Assembly (NCBI GenBank): GCA_037127255.1
Contig: JBANSL010000014.1
Coordinates: forward strand, 72,275,646-72,339,645
From: Persicaria tinctoria
Lineage: Eukaryota; Streptophyta; Magnoliopsida; Caryophyllales; Polygonaceae
Direction of reading: 5' to 3'
Length of the DNA stretch: 64,000 nucleotides
Under the pieces are notes generated by a model that saw only the letters and a list, made by a program, of their open reading frames with translations, was not told the DNA's origin and did not search any database. Below, in pieces: positions 44,686-56,193 of this stretch. Each line of letters starts with the position of its first letter. Position 1 is the first letter of the stretch. A program made the translations under genes and the position numbers.

Positions 44686-47600
44686 ATGGCACGTGTTCGT
44701 CTACGATCGGCCGTCTCCGTGCTCTTCTTTGTTCTGATCCAAGTTCAACCTCCAGGGATCTTCGCCGATCCCGCTTCCCTTTTCCGCTCCCACGGCGCCC
44801 GCCCCGCGATGATCTTGCCTCTCGTACTTTCCGCTCCTAATTCTTCCAGACCTACGCGTTCGGAGTTTCATCGCCGCCTCCAGGGATCGGAGTCCGGAAT
44901 TCCTAACGCCAGGATGAGACTCTACGACGATCTCCTTTCCAACGGGTATGTGATCTATTGATCTGCTCGCTTTGATCCGAGTTTTAGTTTTCGATTTCGA
45001 ATTATTCGAATGTGGAATTCGGTTTCTGATTTGTGATTGTCTCAATTTTATACTGTTTATTTTAGTCTTTGCTGATTCGATTTCTGCGGTGCTTTTTTTT
45101 GCGGTTTTGAAGGTACTATACTACGAGGCTTTGGATCGGGACGCCACCGCAGGAGTTTGCGCTTATTGTGGATAGTGGAAGTACTGTTACTTATGTGCCT
45201 TGCTCTACTTGTGAGCAGTGTGGCAAACACCAGGTATGAATTATGCAGCTCCCGATTTGGTTTCTTGTTTGAAGTGAGGATTATTATGTGAGTAGATCTA
45301 ATCTTGTACGGTTTGGTTTAAAGGGGTTGACTTATGGGATATAAACATTTCCGTTTGAATTGGATGTTTCTGTATGTGTGAATATAGATCATTGAGTAGT
45401 TTCAGATTGCAGACCCTCACCTCAGCCTCCAGAGTTTAACTTTCACCCTTACCTTAAATTGTTGTACTTGTACATTTGCAAGGAAAGTGCCTTGCCTACA
45501 TACTTGCATTTGTCTGAGTACGGGAATTTCAACTTTGTTAGTTTTGCATAAAGTGCATCATTGATCGCTTTCATCTCTGGTGGTGAATAGGTATATGAAA
45601 AGGTGTCTAATTTCTAATCCTAAACCAGAACTTGGATTCCTGTATTCATCCAAAACGTTTGAGCACTAGAGTAAATTCAGCACAGAAAGGTTTACCATCT
45701 TTGTTGTGCTTTTTGATTCTGCACTTGGTCTCGGTGTGATGTTTTCTTCTGAAAAATTCATGGGATATTAATGTTGTGATATCGTTAGCTAAAGAGACTC
45801 CGACTATCTTGCACTGACTTCTTCATTTCAGTCTTGTTCTACACATCTTTTTGGTTGGGTTCATACTCTTTGTATTATGTTTTAGTTGGTGAGGAATATT
45901 TGCAAACCACTATTCTTTTACTATGTTAATCTACAGGACCCCAAGTTTCAGCCAGACCTATCTAGCACCTACAAACCGAAGAAATGCAATTCGGAGTGTA
46001 GCTGTGACAGTGAGCAGAACCAATGTACTTATGCGAGATCATATGCTGAGATGAGTTCCAGCAGTGGCGTTCTTGGTGAGGATATTTTATCCTTTGGCAA
46101 CCAAAGTAAACTTACTCCCCAGCGTGCGGTTTTTGGTTGTGAGAATGCAGAAACTGGTGATCTGTACAGTCAGCATGCAGATGGAATTATGGGTTTAGGT
46201 CGTGGTGAGCTCAGCATCATGGATCAACTTGTTAAGAAGCATGTAATCAGTGATTCCTTTTCTCTGTGTTATGGAGGGATGAATTTGGGTGGGGGTGCAA
46301 TGGTTCTTGGTGAAATATCTTCCCCAGCTGACATGGTATATAGTAAATCAGATCCTCATCGCAGGTATGTATTGGAAGAGTAGTAAAATTCTCCATACAT
46401 GTCTATCCGTCTGTCTGACAGATACATTTTATACATCTGACACATTTACTCTAGTTTCGGGATGGAAACAGTCCATACTACAACATTGAATTGAAGGAGA
46501 TACATGTTGCTGGAAAGGCGTTACCTTTGAACCCGAAGACCTTTGATCGAAGGCATGGAGCTGTGCTAGATAGTGGTACTACTTATGCCTATTTGCCGGA
46601 AGCTGCATTTCAAGCATTTAAACACGCAGTAAGTTTCATTCCCCAAAGGCTTGTCCCATTGTGCTGCAATCCACTGCTGCATAGTATTGCTTTTACTTGC
46701 TACTGAGTACTGGCAAGTTGACTGCAGCAAAGATGACAATCTGTCTAGCCAAGCATTCCTTTTGTGGAATTAGGCTTGGTGTATCTACAACTTCTTATTT
46801 ATAGCTTCCTTTTGTGGAATATAAGATAACGATCGGTCTACCATTCCATTTGCTTGCTACTGACACTGTTTAGGTTTTCTTTGGATTTATAATTCTTTGG
46901 TGCTATTCACAATGTCGAGCTATTTTAAGCCTATAATGCTATCTTATGTGCAGATAATGACAGAACTGCATGACCTTCAGCATGTCAGTGGTCCTGATCC
47001 ACAGTACAACGATATTTGTTTTTCTGGTGCAGGAAGGTATACAGCTAAATGCTAATAATTTCTCCATAAGTTTTCATTTGTCTCAACTACCAATTGTTTG
47101 TAGCTAACATTTTCTATTTCCTCAGTGATGTTTCAGAACTCTCAAAATCCTTTCCAGCGGTTGACTTGGTGTTTGGAAACGGTCAAAAACTTTCACTGTC
47201 ACCAGAGAACTATTTATTTCGGGTAAATGAGATCTTTGTAGATCTTTAACTGCATTCTATTATTGTCTGTCAATGTGATGACCCCTTTTTCTAATTATGC
47301 GATTTTTTTTCTTTCTTGAAGCATTCAAAGGTGCGAGGTGCATATTGCCTGGGTATCTTCCAGAATGCAAAGGATCCAACTACTTTATTGGGAGGTAATA
47401 ATCTCAAGTATAAGCTCTTTTTAGTTCTAATAGCTATTTTCTTTCAACTGCTTTTATCCCGGCATATTTCTCTATTCATCCCTTGTTTGCCTTTTTTTTT
47501 CTGTAGGGATAATTGTCCGGAATACTCTTGTGACTTATGACCGTGAACGTCAGAGGATTGGCTTCTGGAAGACAAATTGTTCGGAGTTATGGGAACGACT

Positions 47601-49133
47601 TCATATTAAGGATGCTTCAGCAGCACCTTCAACTAAAGACGAAGAGGGTTCTACAGAGACTGGACCTGCATCAGCCCCTAACGGGCCATCATTTAATCCT
47701 GGTATAGTTCTATTAATGTTATTACGAGTCTCTGGAGTATAAAGTATGTCCATTTTGTACATTAAATATTGTTCTTATATAGAGTCCTGCAATGGATGAA
47801 CTTGTATGTTGATAGTTGGTCTTTTTTTCAGGGGGATGGATCATTGAGCATTCTTTGAGACCATTACTGTGTAAATCTACTGACTTCTGTTTTTTTTTTT
47901 TTTTTTTTTTAATTCAGGGGGGGGAATCGGAGCAATTATCATTGTTATGTCTTCTGATATGAAACCATCAGACTTGAAACCTCGTGTTTCAGAATTGTCT
48001 GGGTTGGTTGCTCAAGATCTTGGTGTCAAAACTTCACAGGTATGGTAGGAGGCAACTCAATACAGAATGTCATTTGCATATTTATTATGGATTCATGCTG
48101 TTGCTATGTTCTATGGTCCTTATTTTCATTTTGGGGTGATAAACTGAAACTTTCCATTTGGTGTTTTCAGGTTCATTTATTGAATTTGACATCCAGCGGA
48201 GATGGTTCTCTACTAAAGTGGGCAATATTTCCTGGAGGATCATCTAATTATTTTATAAACGCTACTGCAGCAGTAAGCCTTCTTCTTCCAACTTCTATCT
48301 AGTCAGTCCCACATTTTGATTTCCTAAACAGACTTTTCTTTTCACTATTTCTTTTGGGCAATACATGATAGCTTTCCTTCCTTTTTTTGCATCAAATTTA
48401 TAAATATTTCTCACATAATTAGACTATTGAAAATAGTTAAAAGCAATCATTCTGGAAAACTAGAAATAGTTATTATTGCCAGTTTTGTGCATAAAACCTT
48501 CCATTTACATTTTTGTTAGAAGGGCAGAACTAGTTGAGCTTAAGTTGGTTTACTTTTGGACATGCTTCTTTTGCGCTGCTCTTCTTCTTCGGACATATTT
48601 GGCAAGAGTAATTGCCGAAGCTGAAAGTAGGTGGTGTAACTTGAATCGGAGCGGGGGAATTTTCACTTAGGTTCATAAATAAACACAACAAAAGAGGTAA
48701 TAAATTCATTGTTTGTGGTTGTTTTGCAGCTTATAATAGCTCATTTAGAGGAGAATAATTTCCAATTTTCAAAGACCTTGGGTAATTTCCGTTTGGTTGA
48801 CTGGAGTGTTCAGCCCCCTGACGAAAGGTATGGACTATCTTACTCTAAACTACTTTCTTGTCATTCCGATTTCTGTTCTCTTTCACTGTGATTGTAAACT
48901 TGGAGCCTGTATACAGCTATACTGAAGCCAATGTTTATTCTCCAATATTCTGCAGGACATGGATGCAGCTGCATTACCTAATTGTTGTTATGACTGTCAT
49001 ATTCACACTAATCATTGGCCTCTCAGTTTATGGAATATGGTTCGTCTGGAAATGGCGACAAGATACAACTGTACCATACAAGCCTGTTGATCAGGTAACC
49101 ATCCCTGAGCAAGAACTACAGCCTCTTAACTAG
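44686..49133 (+). CDS. Membrane-anchored aspartic protease (family A1), locus C, complete
   Basis: Twelve GT-AG exons: 44686-44945, 45113-45233, 45937-46364, 46472-46628, 46954-47036, 47126-47222, 47322-47394, 47507-47701, 47918-48039, 48171-48272, 48730-48827 and 48956-49133. They join to 1914 nt, or 637 residues. Order: signal peptide (about 1-27), propeptide, pepsin fold with WIGTPPQEFALIV then DSGST (D107), flap/S-x-x region, LDSGTTYAYLPE (D303), TYDRERQRIGFW, then a C-terminal extension. A transmembrane helix at about 587-610 precedes a basic cytosolic tail. The architecture is that of plant type I membrane aspartic proteases resembling Arabidopsis At3g50050/At5g43100 (from memory). Oddity: the first motif is DSG where DTG is usual (locus B keeps DTG); both are catalytically acceptable. 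Introns are all short, the largest being 703 bp. Confidence 0.92.
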
Positions 49134-49542
49134 CGGGGCTCTTCTGACCCGCTTATACAACAAAGGGAGACGGCAGGTGTGCAGCATTTATCTAGATAAC
49201 AGTTTTTAATTACAAAATCATCTCAGCAAAAATCGAAGGGTTGTTTGATAGCTATATGAGATAGTTCTCTTCTATAAAAAAAAATATATGAGATAGTTCT
49301 CCAGCTGCCTTACTTTGAAAACGTATGCATTTAGCTTTACTCCTATGCTTGAGCGCAGGATATTGTAACATGAGTATGAATCAATATATGGGTTTCTTGA
49401 CTTGCCCTTTTTTCCTTCGCCCTTGGTAAACATTTTACAGATGTAACGTTAGATCTCCCTAAACACAAATGAAACATGGTTCTTCCGTTTTCTTGAAGGT
49501 TGAATGAATATATCCCTGTAAAGGTTAACCGGGTCTTTATCA
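49134..49542 (+). other. 3'UTR and flank of locus C
   Basis: This is non-coding sequence after the TAG. It has no similarity to the 3' flank of loci A and B, which marks a difference in the duplication end points. There is a short direct repeat 'tatatgagatagttctc' at about 49252-49300. A polyadenylation signal cannot be fixed with confidence. Confidence 0.5.
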
Positions 49543-49547
49543 GATTG

Positions 49548-50077
49548 TGTTATGCCTAAATGTAATCTAGATGCATATGTACTAGGGGTTTTGGATGCTT
49601 GGATGACTAGGCAAAAACTAGGACCCGGATCTATGGTGGCTCAGGCTAAGGTTCAAGTGGAAGAGGCTCGGCTAAGACCTATGGGTTCCATGGTGACAAG
49701 CTAACTTGGTGTGGCTCTATGTCCTAAGGTTGTAGCTGAAGACGTTGGCTCATCTCTGTAGCTTTGGCCCAACTCTCTACTCTATCTCGGCCCAGCTGTT
49801 TCTGAAGGCTCCAACGGCTCTATTAAGCCCATGCTCTTGCTTAACTGAAACACAACGTTTCCTTTATTTGGGGCTCGGGTATAAAGCCTCGCCTTCTGGA
49901 AACCCTAAAGGGTCAAGAGTTCATTCCATCGCTTCCGAAAGAAAAGAGAGAGAGAGAGAGAAACCCTAGCGGCGATCTTGGCGATCCACGGCGACGCTTG
50001 CTGCTCCACACTCTGACGAGCTTGATTCCTAAGCTCCTAACGCGATCCAAGGATTCCAAGCTCATCATAGGAAGAAG
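49548..50077 (+). repeat. Truncated left LTR of the copia element
   Basis: Matches the first part of the right LTR (52840-about 53428), with a shorter (AG)n tract, then stops at the fold-back point inside 'catcataggaagaag'. Confidence 0.88.
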
Positions 50078-50246
50078 AAGCTTCTTCCTATGATGAGCTC
50101 GGAATCCTTGGATCACGTCAGGAGCTTAGGAATCAAGCTCGTCAGAGTGTGGAGCAGCAAGCGTCGCCGCGGATCGCCAAGATCGCCGCTAGGGTCTCTC
50201 TCTCTCTCTCTCTCTCTCTCTTTTCTTTCGGAAGCGATGGAATGAA
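49920..50246. repeat. Large near-perfect palindrome from LTR fold-back
   Basis: The left arm 49920-50077 and right arm 50081-50246 are reverse complements with a 3-bp spacer. They differ mainly in the length of the AG/CT run and a few single bases. Both arms are LTR sequence. After the right arm the DNA jumps directly into the integrase coding region at about 50268. Confidence 0.95.
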
Positions 50247-50270
50247 GCATAGAAGTTTGGCTAACTCACA

Positions 50271-52733
50271 GTGCCTGGCACCCCTCAGCAAAATGGTACA
50301 GATGAGAGGATGAACAGGACACTGTTAGAGAAGGCCAGATGCCTTCTCTTCACAACAGGCATGAAGCACACTCTCTGGGGAGAAGTTGTTGTCACTGCAG
50401 CTTATCTAATCAACAGATCCCCCTCCTCTGCAATTGGCTTCAAAACTCCACAAGAGCTGTGGATTAGCAAGAAACCCAGCTTGACATACCTCAAACCCTT
50501 TGGTTGCACAGCATATGCTCAAGTCTCTCAGGGCAAGCTACAACCTAGGGCCCTCAAAGGTGTAATGCTTGGGTATCCAGAAGGAGTCAAAGGCTATAAG
50601 ATCCTCCTAGTTCAACGTGGAGGATACAAAGTCATTGTCTCCAGAAATGTTACCTTCAATGAATCTGAATTTCATTTTAAGAGTGTTCTAACACCTAGAA
50701 ATGAGAATACAGGTAACTCTGATCAGACTTCAAAGTTCTTTGCTCCAGATGACCAGCTGCTGTCATCCACCACCTCTGAAGAAGGAGATGATGAGTTTGA
50801 CATAGGCTATGTCCCAACTCATCACAACTCTCCTCCTGCAAACCAAGCAATCCCAGTTCAGCAAACACGACAATTAGGAGGAGAACACCAAGAAGAGCTA
50901 CAACCTGAAGGAAATGAAGAGAACACAACTCAAGGAGTACCACTAAACCCACATTCTGCTTCTGAATCTCCCAGTTCTTCTTCTTCTGGGCCTTCTATGT
51001 CTGAACATGTTGCTTCTTCTTCCTCTTCTGCTCAATCTGTGCCTCTTGTTGATAATTCTGTGTTGCATGACTATCAACTTGCTAGAGATAGGAGTCCTAG
51101 AAATAGAATTCCTAATAGAAGGTATACAGATGACATTAATATTGTCGAGTTTGCTTACATTGCTTCTGAGATTGTCAAAAATGTTATTCTTGAGACTCTT
51201 GAATCTGCTATGAGATCCCCTAATTCTGTGAAATGGTTTAAAGCTATGCTTGAAGAACTTGAGTCTATGAAAGTTAACAACACTTGGATCTTAGTTCCCA
51301 AACCTGAGCATGCTAAAACTATTGACTGTAAGTGGGTTTTTAAAGTCAAAGAAGGGATAAAATCTGATGAACCACCCAAGTATAAATCAAGACTTGTAGC
51401 AAAAGGGTTTAATCAAAGAGAAGGGTTAGATTATAATGACATATTTGCTCTAGTTGTTAAATACAAAACCCTTAGATTACTTCTTGCTATTGCTACTGTT
51501 TTTGATTGGGAACTTGAACAAATGGATGTTAAGACTGCCTTTCTTCATGAGACAACCTAAGGGATTCACTGATAAAAACAAACCTAATCATGCATGTCTG
51601 TTGAAAAAATCTATTTATGGTCTTAAACAGTCTCCAAGACAATGGAACATAAAATTTGACTCATGCATGAGATCTCTTGGTTTTATTAGAAGTGAATATG
51701 ATTCCTGCCTATATATCAAAGGTGTTACTACTAAATTTCCATTATTTATCCTGCTTTATGTGGATGACATTCTCCTTGTCTGTGCATCTATGAGAATCAT
51801 TTCTGACACAAAAAGAAATTTACTGAAACACTTTGATACGAAGGACCTTGGCCATGCCAAGAGAATTCTAGGGGTCATGATCCTCAGGGATAGACCCAAG
51901 AGGAAACTTATGCTTTCCCAGGTTGATTATATTGAAAAAGTTCTCAAAAGATTTAGTATGTTTGATTCTAAATCCTCACCTATACCCTTAGGAGGGCATC
52001 TTGAGCTAAGCAAGGCTCAATGCCCTAAAACTGAACATGAAAAAAAGGCTATGTCTGATGTTCTCCATATGATGTTGCTGTTGGTTCAATCATGTATGCC
52101 ATGCTATGTACTAGGCCTGATTTAGCCTTTGCCATTAGTAATCTTAGTAGATACATGTCCAATCCTGGAATGCCACACTGGAATGCTATAAAATATTTGC
52201 TTAAATATTTAAATGGCTCTAATCATCTTGGCCTTGTGTACTCAGACTATGCACCTGCTGGTGATCTCCAAGGGTATGTGGACTCTGACTATGCCAGTAA
52301 CAAGGATACAAGGAAGTCCACCACTGCCTATTACTTCGCCTGGGCAGGCAACTGCATATCCTGGAAGTCTCAACAACAATCTGTGGTTTCCTTATCCTCA
52401 ACTGAAGCTGAATACATGGCAGCAACTGAAGCTGCAAAAGAAGCTATCTGGTTGAAAGGCATTCTTGGAGAGATTTTCAGAAAGAAGTTTGTACCTGTTA
52501 TAAACATGGATAGTCAAAGTGCTTTGTATTTGTGTAAGGACCCTATGTATCATGAGAAAACCAAGCACATAGATGTTAGGTTTCACTTCATTAGGCACAG
52601 GGTTGAAGACAAAGCTCTGGACGTCAAGAAGATCAAGGGAAAACTCAACCCAGCTGACTTTGGCACGAAGATAGTTCCCTCCAGCAAGTTATACTATTGC
52701 AGGAACTTTCTTCACATACTTGATGTTCACTAA
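50271..52733 (+). pseudogene. Copia pol remnant: integrase C-terminus, reverse transcriptase, RNase H
   Basis: The frame starts within integrase (PGTPQQNGTDERMNRTLLEK, KTPQELW, LKPFGC), then a Ser-rich linker. Reverse transcriptase begins with CKWVFKVKEG and RLVAKGFNQREGLDY. A deletion joins TAFLH to MRQPKGF at about 51548, losing the usual acidic stretch and shifting frame. RT continues with SIYGLKQSPRQWN and the catalytic YVDDILLVC. A second shift near 52066 separates this from MYAMLCTRPDLAFAISNLSR. RNase H follows with YVDSDYASNKDTRKSTTAY, VVSLSSTEAEYMAATEA and the final HIDVRFHFIRHRVED. The product cannot be made without correcting two frames. Confidence 0.93.
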
Positions 52734-52839
52734 CCATGCAGGTACATGAGCCGATGACGGACGGATCGAAGACTTAAACCCATTTCCACTACTTAAATGA
52801 TCGAATACCACATATGGTGGCTAGATTAGGAGGGCAAAT

Positions 52840-53239
52840 TGTTATGCCTAAATGTAATCTAGATGCATATGTACTAGGGGTTTTGGATGCTTGGATGACT
52901 AGGCAAAAACTAGGACCCGGATCTATGGTGGCTCAGGCTAAGGTTCAAGTGGAAGAGGCTCGGCTAAGACCTATGGGTTCCATGGTGACAAGCTAACTTG
53001 GTGTGGCTCTATGTCCTAAGGCTGTAGCTGAAGACGTTGGCCCATCTTTGTAGCTTTGGCCCAACTCTCTACTCTATCTCGGCCCAGCTGTTTCTGAAGG
53101 CTCCAACGGCTCTATTAAGCCCATGCTCTTGCTTAACTGAAATGCAGCGTTTCCTTTATTTGGGGCTCGGGTATAAAGCCTCGCCTTCTGGAAACCCTAA
53201 AAGGTCAAGAGTTCATTCCATCGCTTTCGCTTCCGAAAG

Positions 53240-53317
<78 letters not shown>

Positions 53318-53774
53318 CTAGCGGTGATCTTGGCGATCCGCGGCGACGCTTGCTGCTCCACACTCTGACGAGCTTGATTCCTAAGCTCCTGACGTGATCC
53401 AAGGATTCCGAGCTCATCATAGGAAGAAGTTGCTTGGTGTTCAACCTCGGCCTCTTCACCAACTTCAGTTCGTCTTCTCAGATGGAGTGAAAGGGAGTAT
53501 ATGTTCCTATACTTCGAGTTTCTCCTTGATTACCTGCTGGCCTGAGCCGCTAGATCTAGGGTTACTTTCTAGTTTGTCTATCATCTGCATCCATGCCTTG
53601 TATTCGATCATACTTAGTGGATTCATGGGTTTGAGTCTCTTCCTCTTGAGGCTCCGCAGAGTAGGGTAACCGAACTGCGCCATCAATCCGTGTGTCCTCT
53701 CGCTTTCATTTATATGTGCTTAGCTCTTCACTATCTCTATTCTAGGGTTTAGATCCGAAATCTGTGTTTTAACA
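52840..53774 (+). repeat. Right LTR of the copia element
   Basis: 935 bp, complete, with a long (AG)n at 53240-53314 and the start of a C/T-rich leader; followed by the GATTG duplication. Confidence 0.93.
53240..53314. repeat. (AG)n microsatellite in the right LTR
   Basis: An AG run of about 75 bp. The same site in the left LTR has a much shorter run, showing expansion since insertion. Confidence 0.95.
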
Positions 53775-53911
53775 GATTGTGTATTTGAGTTTGGAAAAAC
53801 ATGTGTCCCGCTCCATGTGTTGTATATATTGGTTCAATTTTTGCTGTTGTAAATGTTGTTATTGGACTTGAGTTTGAATGTTTGTTGCACCAGCACTTTG
53901 CTGCATCTCAG

Positions 53912-54002
53912 TGCACTACACATGGAATGACAAACCTTCCCAGATTGATGGTTCGGCTGTGCAGCACATTTATGAGCAAGTAAGGCGCGTTCAGGATGAA
54001 AG
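53912..54002 (+). CDS. Orphan internal exon, unidentified plant gene
   Basis: A 91-nt exon-like segment preceded by a pyrimidine-containing tract and CTCAG and followed by GTTAATG. It encodes HYTWNDKPSQIDGSAVQHIY followed by EQVRRVQDER in phase. The peptide looks like a conserved globular protein, but I do not recognise the family. Neighbouring exons were not found: the sequence to the left is a copia element, and to the right an Athila-like element begins 126 bp on. It may be part of a host gene truncated by rearrangement or a captured fragment. Confidence 0.4.
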
Positions 54003-54128
54003 GTTAATGCTATTCATATTGACTTTTCAGTTGCTTGCATGTCCCATAACCAGTAAGCTGAACCTGGAGCAAAAAACTCATGCCTACAAGAGTCACAGAG
54101 GAGTCTTTGTCTTGATCTTTGCACCTGT

Positions 54129-56110
54129 TGTTGTGAGCTAAATCTGCCATATTTTACAGTAACTTTAAATATCGTTTTCTGCATACTTTGCATACATTTG
54201 GGTTAAATAGTACAGAATCTATGTAGTTTATTTTTATTTGCCGAATTATGGAATCTACACCAGTTTCTGTTTAAATTCGCAGAATTCGAGAGATTTTACA
54301 GCAACTTTAAGGAAGGTCAGAAAAGCTCGGAAAACCACTGCAGAAGTCCAAGGTCAAATAAGCAGCGGAACCAGTCGAATCAAGCTGAAAGCCCAGGCTA
54401 CTCGATCTCGAGTAGGCCTTACTCGATCTAGACGAGCATGTCCGAGCACAGGCCTTGTCGACTAGGAGCCAGACCAACCCAGATCCGGAGCCCTACTCGA
54501 TCTCGACAAGCCCTAGTCGAGATCGACGACGCCTCAGCGCCACACCCGAGGTCGACGAGGAGAGGAGGCAAGCCGAGGACGAGGACGACCAGGCAGCACT
54601 CGCTGCCAGCGACTCGACTCGCTGCAGCGGACCGCTCGCTGCCGCGGAAATCTTCGCTGCCAGCGGGACGCACCAAGACGAGGGAGCTCGCCAACTCGCT
54701 CCAGCGGAAGGGGGTTCTCGCACCTGCGGATGGACGGGCTCGCTGCAGCGGAAGAAGCCACGTCGAGGACCTGCTAGCCGAGACGACAAGCCAGCCCAGT
54801 CGACGACTTTCCTACTCGACATCGAGTAGCCCTAGTCGACATCGACGACGAATCCGGAAGCTGTTGACGTGGCTTGACGAATCCTACTCGGAGTTGGAGT
54901 CCTTGGAGCCTATCGCCTAGTCTATCCGAATTATCTACATCTACCATGAAGAAGAGAGTTTTATCCACTTAAGACATTTAGATATATTTAGATTTAATTT
55001 CTTTATCGCTTTTATTTATCCTTAAGCATTTTAGATATAGTTTTAGATATAAATATAGATATTCTATCCTCGATTAGCAAGGAATAGAAGGCTATAAATA
55101 AAGCCCATGGGGCTCAGTTTTAAGGAGGACAATTCCGGGATTGGAGAGGTAGTTCACCGAGACGGTTTAGGGAGTTCAGAGGTTTTAAGGTTTTGGCAGT
55201 TTACGAGAGTTGATTGCCAGGATTGTAAAGTCTTTGAATTTAGTTTAATGCAAGTTGTTATTTTCTTTCCATTCAATGTCCGAGTTTGCGATGAAGCGCG
55301 AGTAGTCCACCCACTTCTAGGGTTGGGGCGAGCCCGACGATAGCCATGCGCGCTTGAGGTAAAAATCCGACCTTTATCATGTTTTGAGCATTTTTCTACT
55401 TGTTTATGTGTTTATTAACCGTCTAATGGAGATCCATGCTAACAACTTGGATTATAAACATAAAATTGGTAGAGACAATTAGGGTTTCTTGAGAGAGTTG
55501 TCTAATTGTTGGAAAAGGTGAAAGCTTAGTCCTTTGATGCGATTTACATGATAATTTGTTTGGTTCTGCCTTATGCATGCTTGGTTATCGTTGTTGCAAA
55601 CCCCAATCTTGGAAGCCTTTTACATACAGTTTATTTCGAAAGTCCCAAAGCATTTGCCTTTACTTTATTTCTTTATTTCGTTTTAATTCTCTGTCTACTC
55701 GATCTCGACCAAGCCTGGTCGACCTCGAGTTACTGATCTTCGATCTAGCATCGCTGTAGCTTACTTGTGCAGGTACTCGACGAGACGAAGCGAAGTCGAC
55801 CAAGACTCTACTCGACATCGAGTAGCCCCTCATCGACATCGACAAGCCTCTGCCTGCGGCTGCTACGCTGTTCGACTGTCCGATCTTCTGTCGACTACCC
55901 TAGTCGAGATCGAGGACCCTGTTGTCGACTTCTGTCTGTGAGATTTCACCGCTGCCTAGGATCTGCTGACACGCTTCTTCGTGGATCGATCCTGACTTCC
56001 CACTGCTGCATCAGGAGGAGGTCTTGTAATTATTTGCAAGGGACGGAATCTGGTTTGCTGTGATTTATTTCTATTTTATATTTGCATTCTCGATTTCCTC
56101 CTATACAACA
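54129..56110 (+). repeat. Left LTR of the Athila-like element
   Basis: TG..CA ends, 1982 bp. GC-rich blocks at 54390-54900 and 55695-55990 carry ten copies of TCGANNTCGA. Several ORFs of 75-160 codons here are by-products of this composition and have no recognised domains. Confidence 0.95.
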
Positions 56111-56113
56111 AAT

Positions 56114-56131
56114 TGGCGCCGTTGCCGGGGA
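56114..56131 (+). promoter_or_regulatory. Primer-binding site, tRNA-Asp type
   Basis: TGGCGCCGTTGCCGGGGA begins 3 bp after the left LTR and is complementary to the 3' end of plant tRNA-Asp, the usual primer for this Athila-type group. Confidence 0.88.
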
Positions 56132-56193
56132 AGCTATCATTCGCGCCTTAGGTAGTTAAATCTCACATCTGCTTTGAGTTATTATACAGGTGT

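Larger units (their letters stand above)
49548..53774 (+). mobile_element. Young Ty1-copia element, internally deleted
   Basis: The 5-bp duplication GATTG flanks it (49543-49547 and 53775-53779). The right LTR is 52840-53774 (935 bp, TGTTATGCC..TTTTAACA). The left LTR starts identically at 49548 but breaks off at about 50077, where sequence folds back on itself. The first 500 bp of the LTRs are almost identical, so insertion is recent. gag, protease and the N-terminal part of integrase are absent. What remains is integrase C-terminus, reverse transcriptase and RNase H with two frame breaks. A purine-rich 'aggagggcaaat' sits just before the right LTR. Confidence 0.93.

Noticed and set aside
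54438..54920. ORFs up to 160 codons on both strands, repeated at 61133-61618
   Set aside because: They lie inside the LTR, occur twice for that reason, are Arg/Ser-rich and follow the TCGA-rich composition; no domain is visible.
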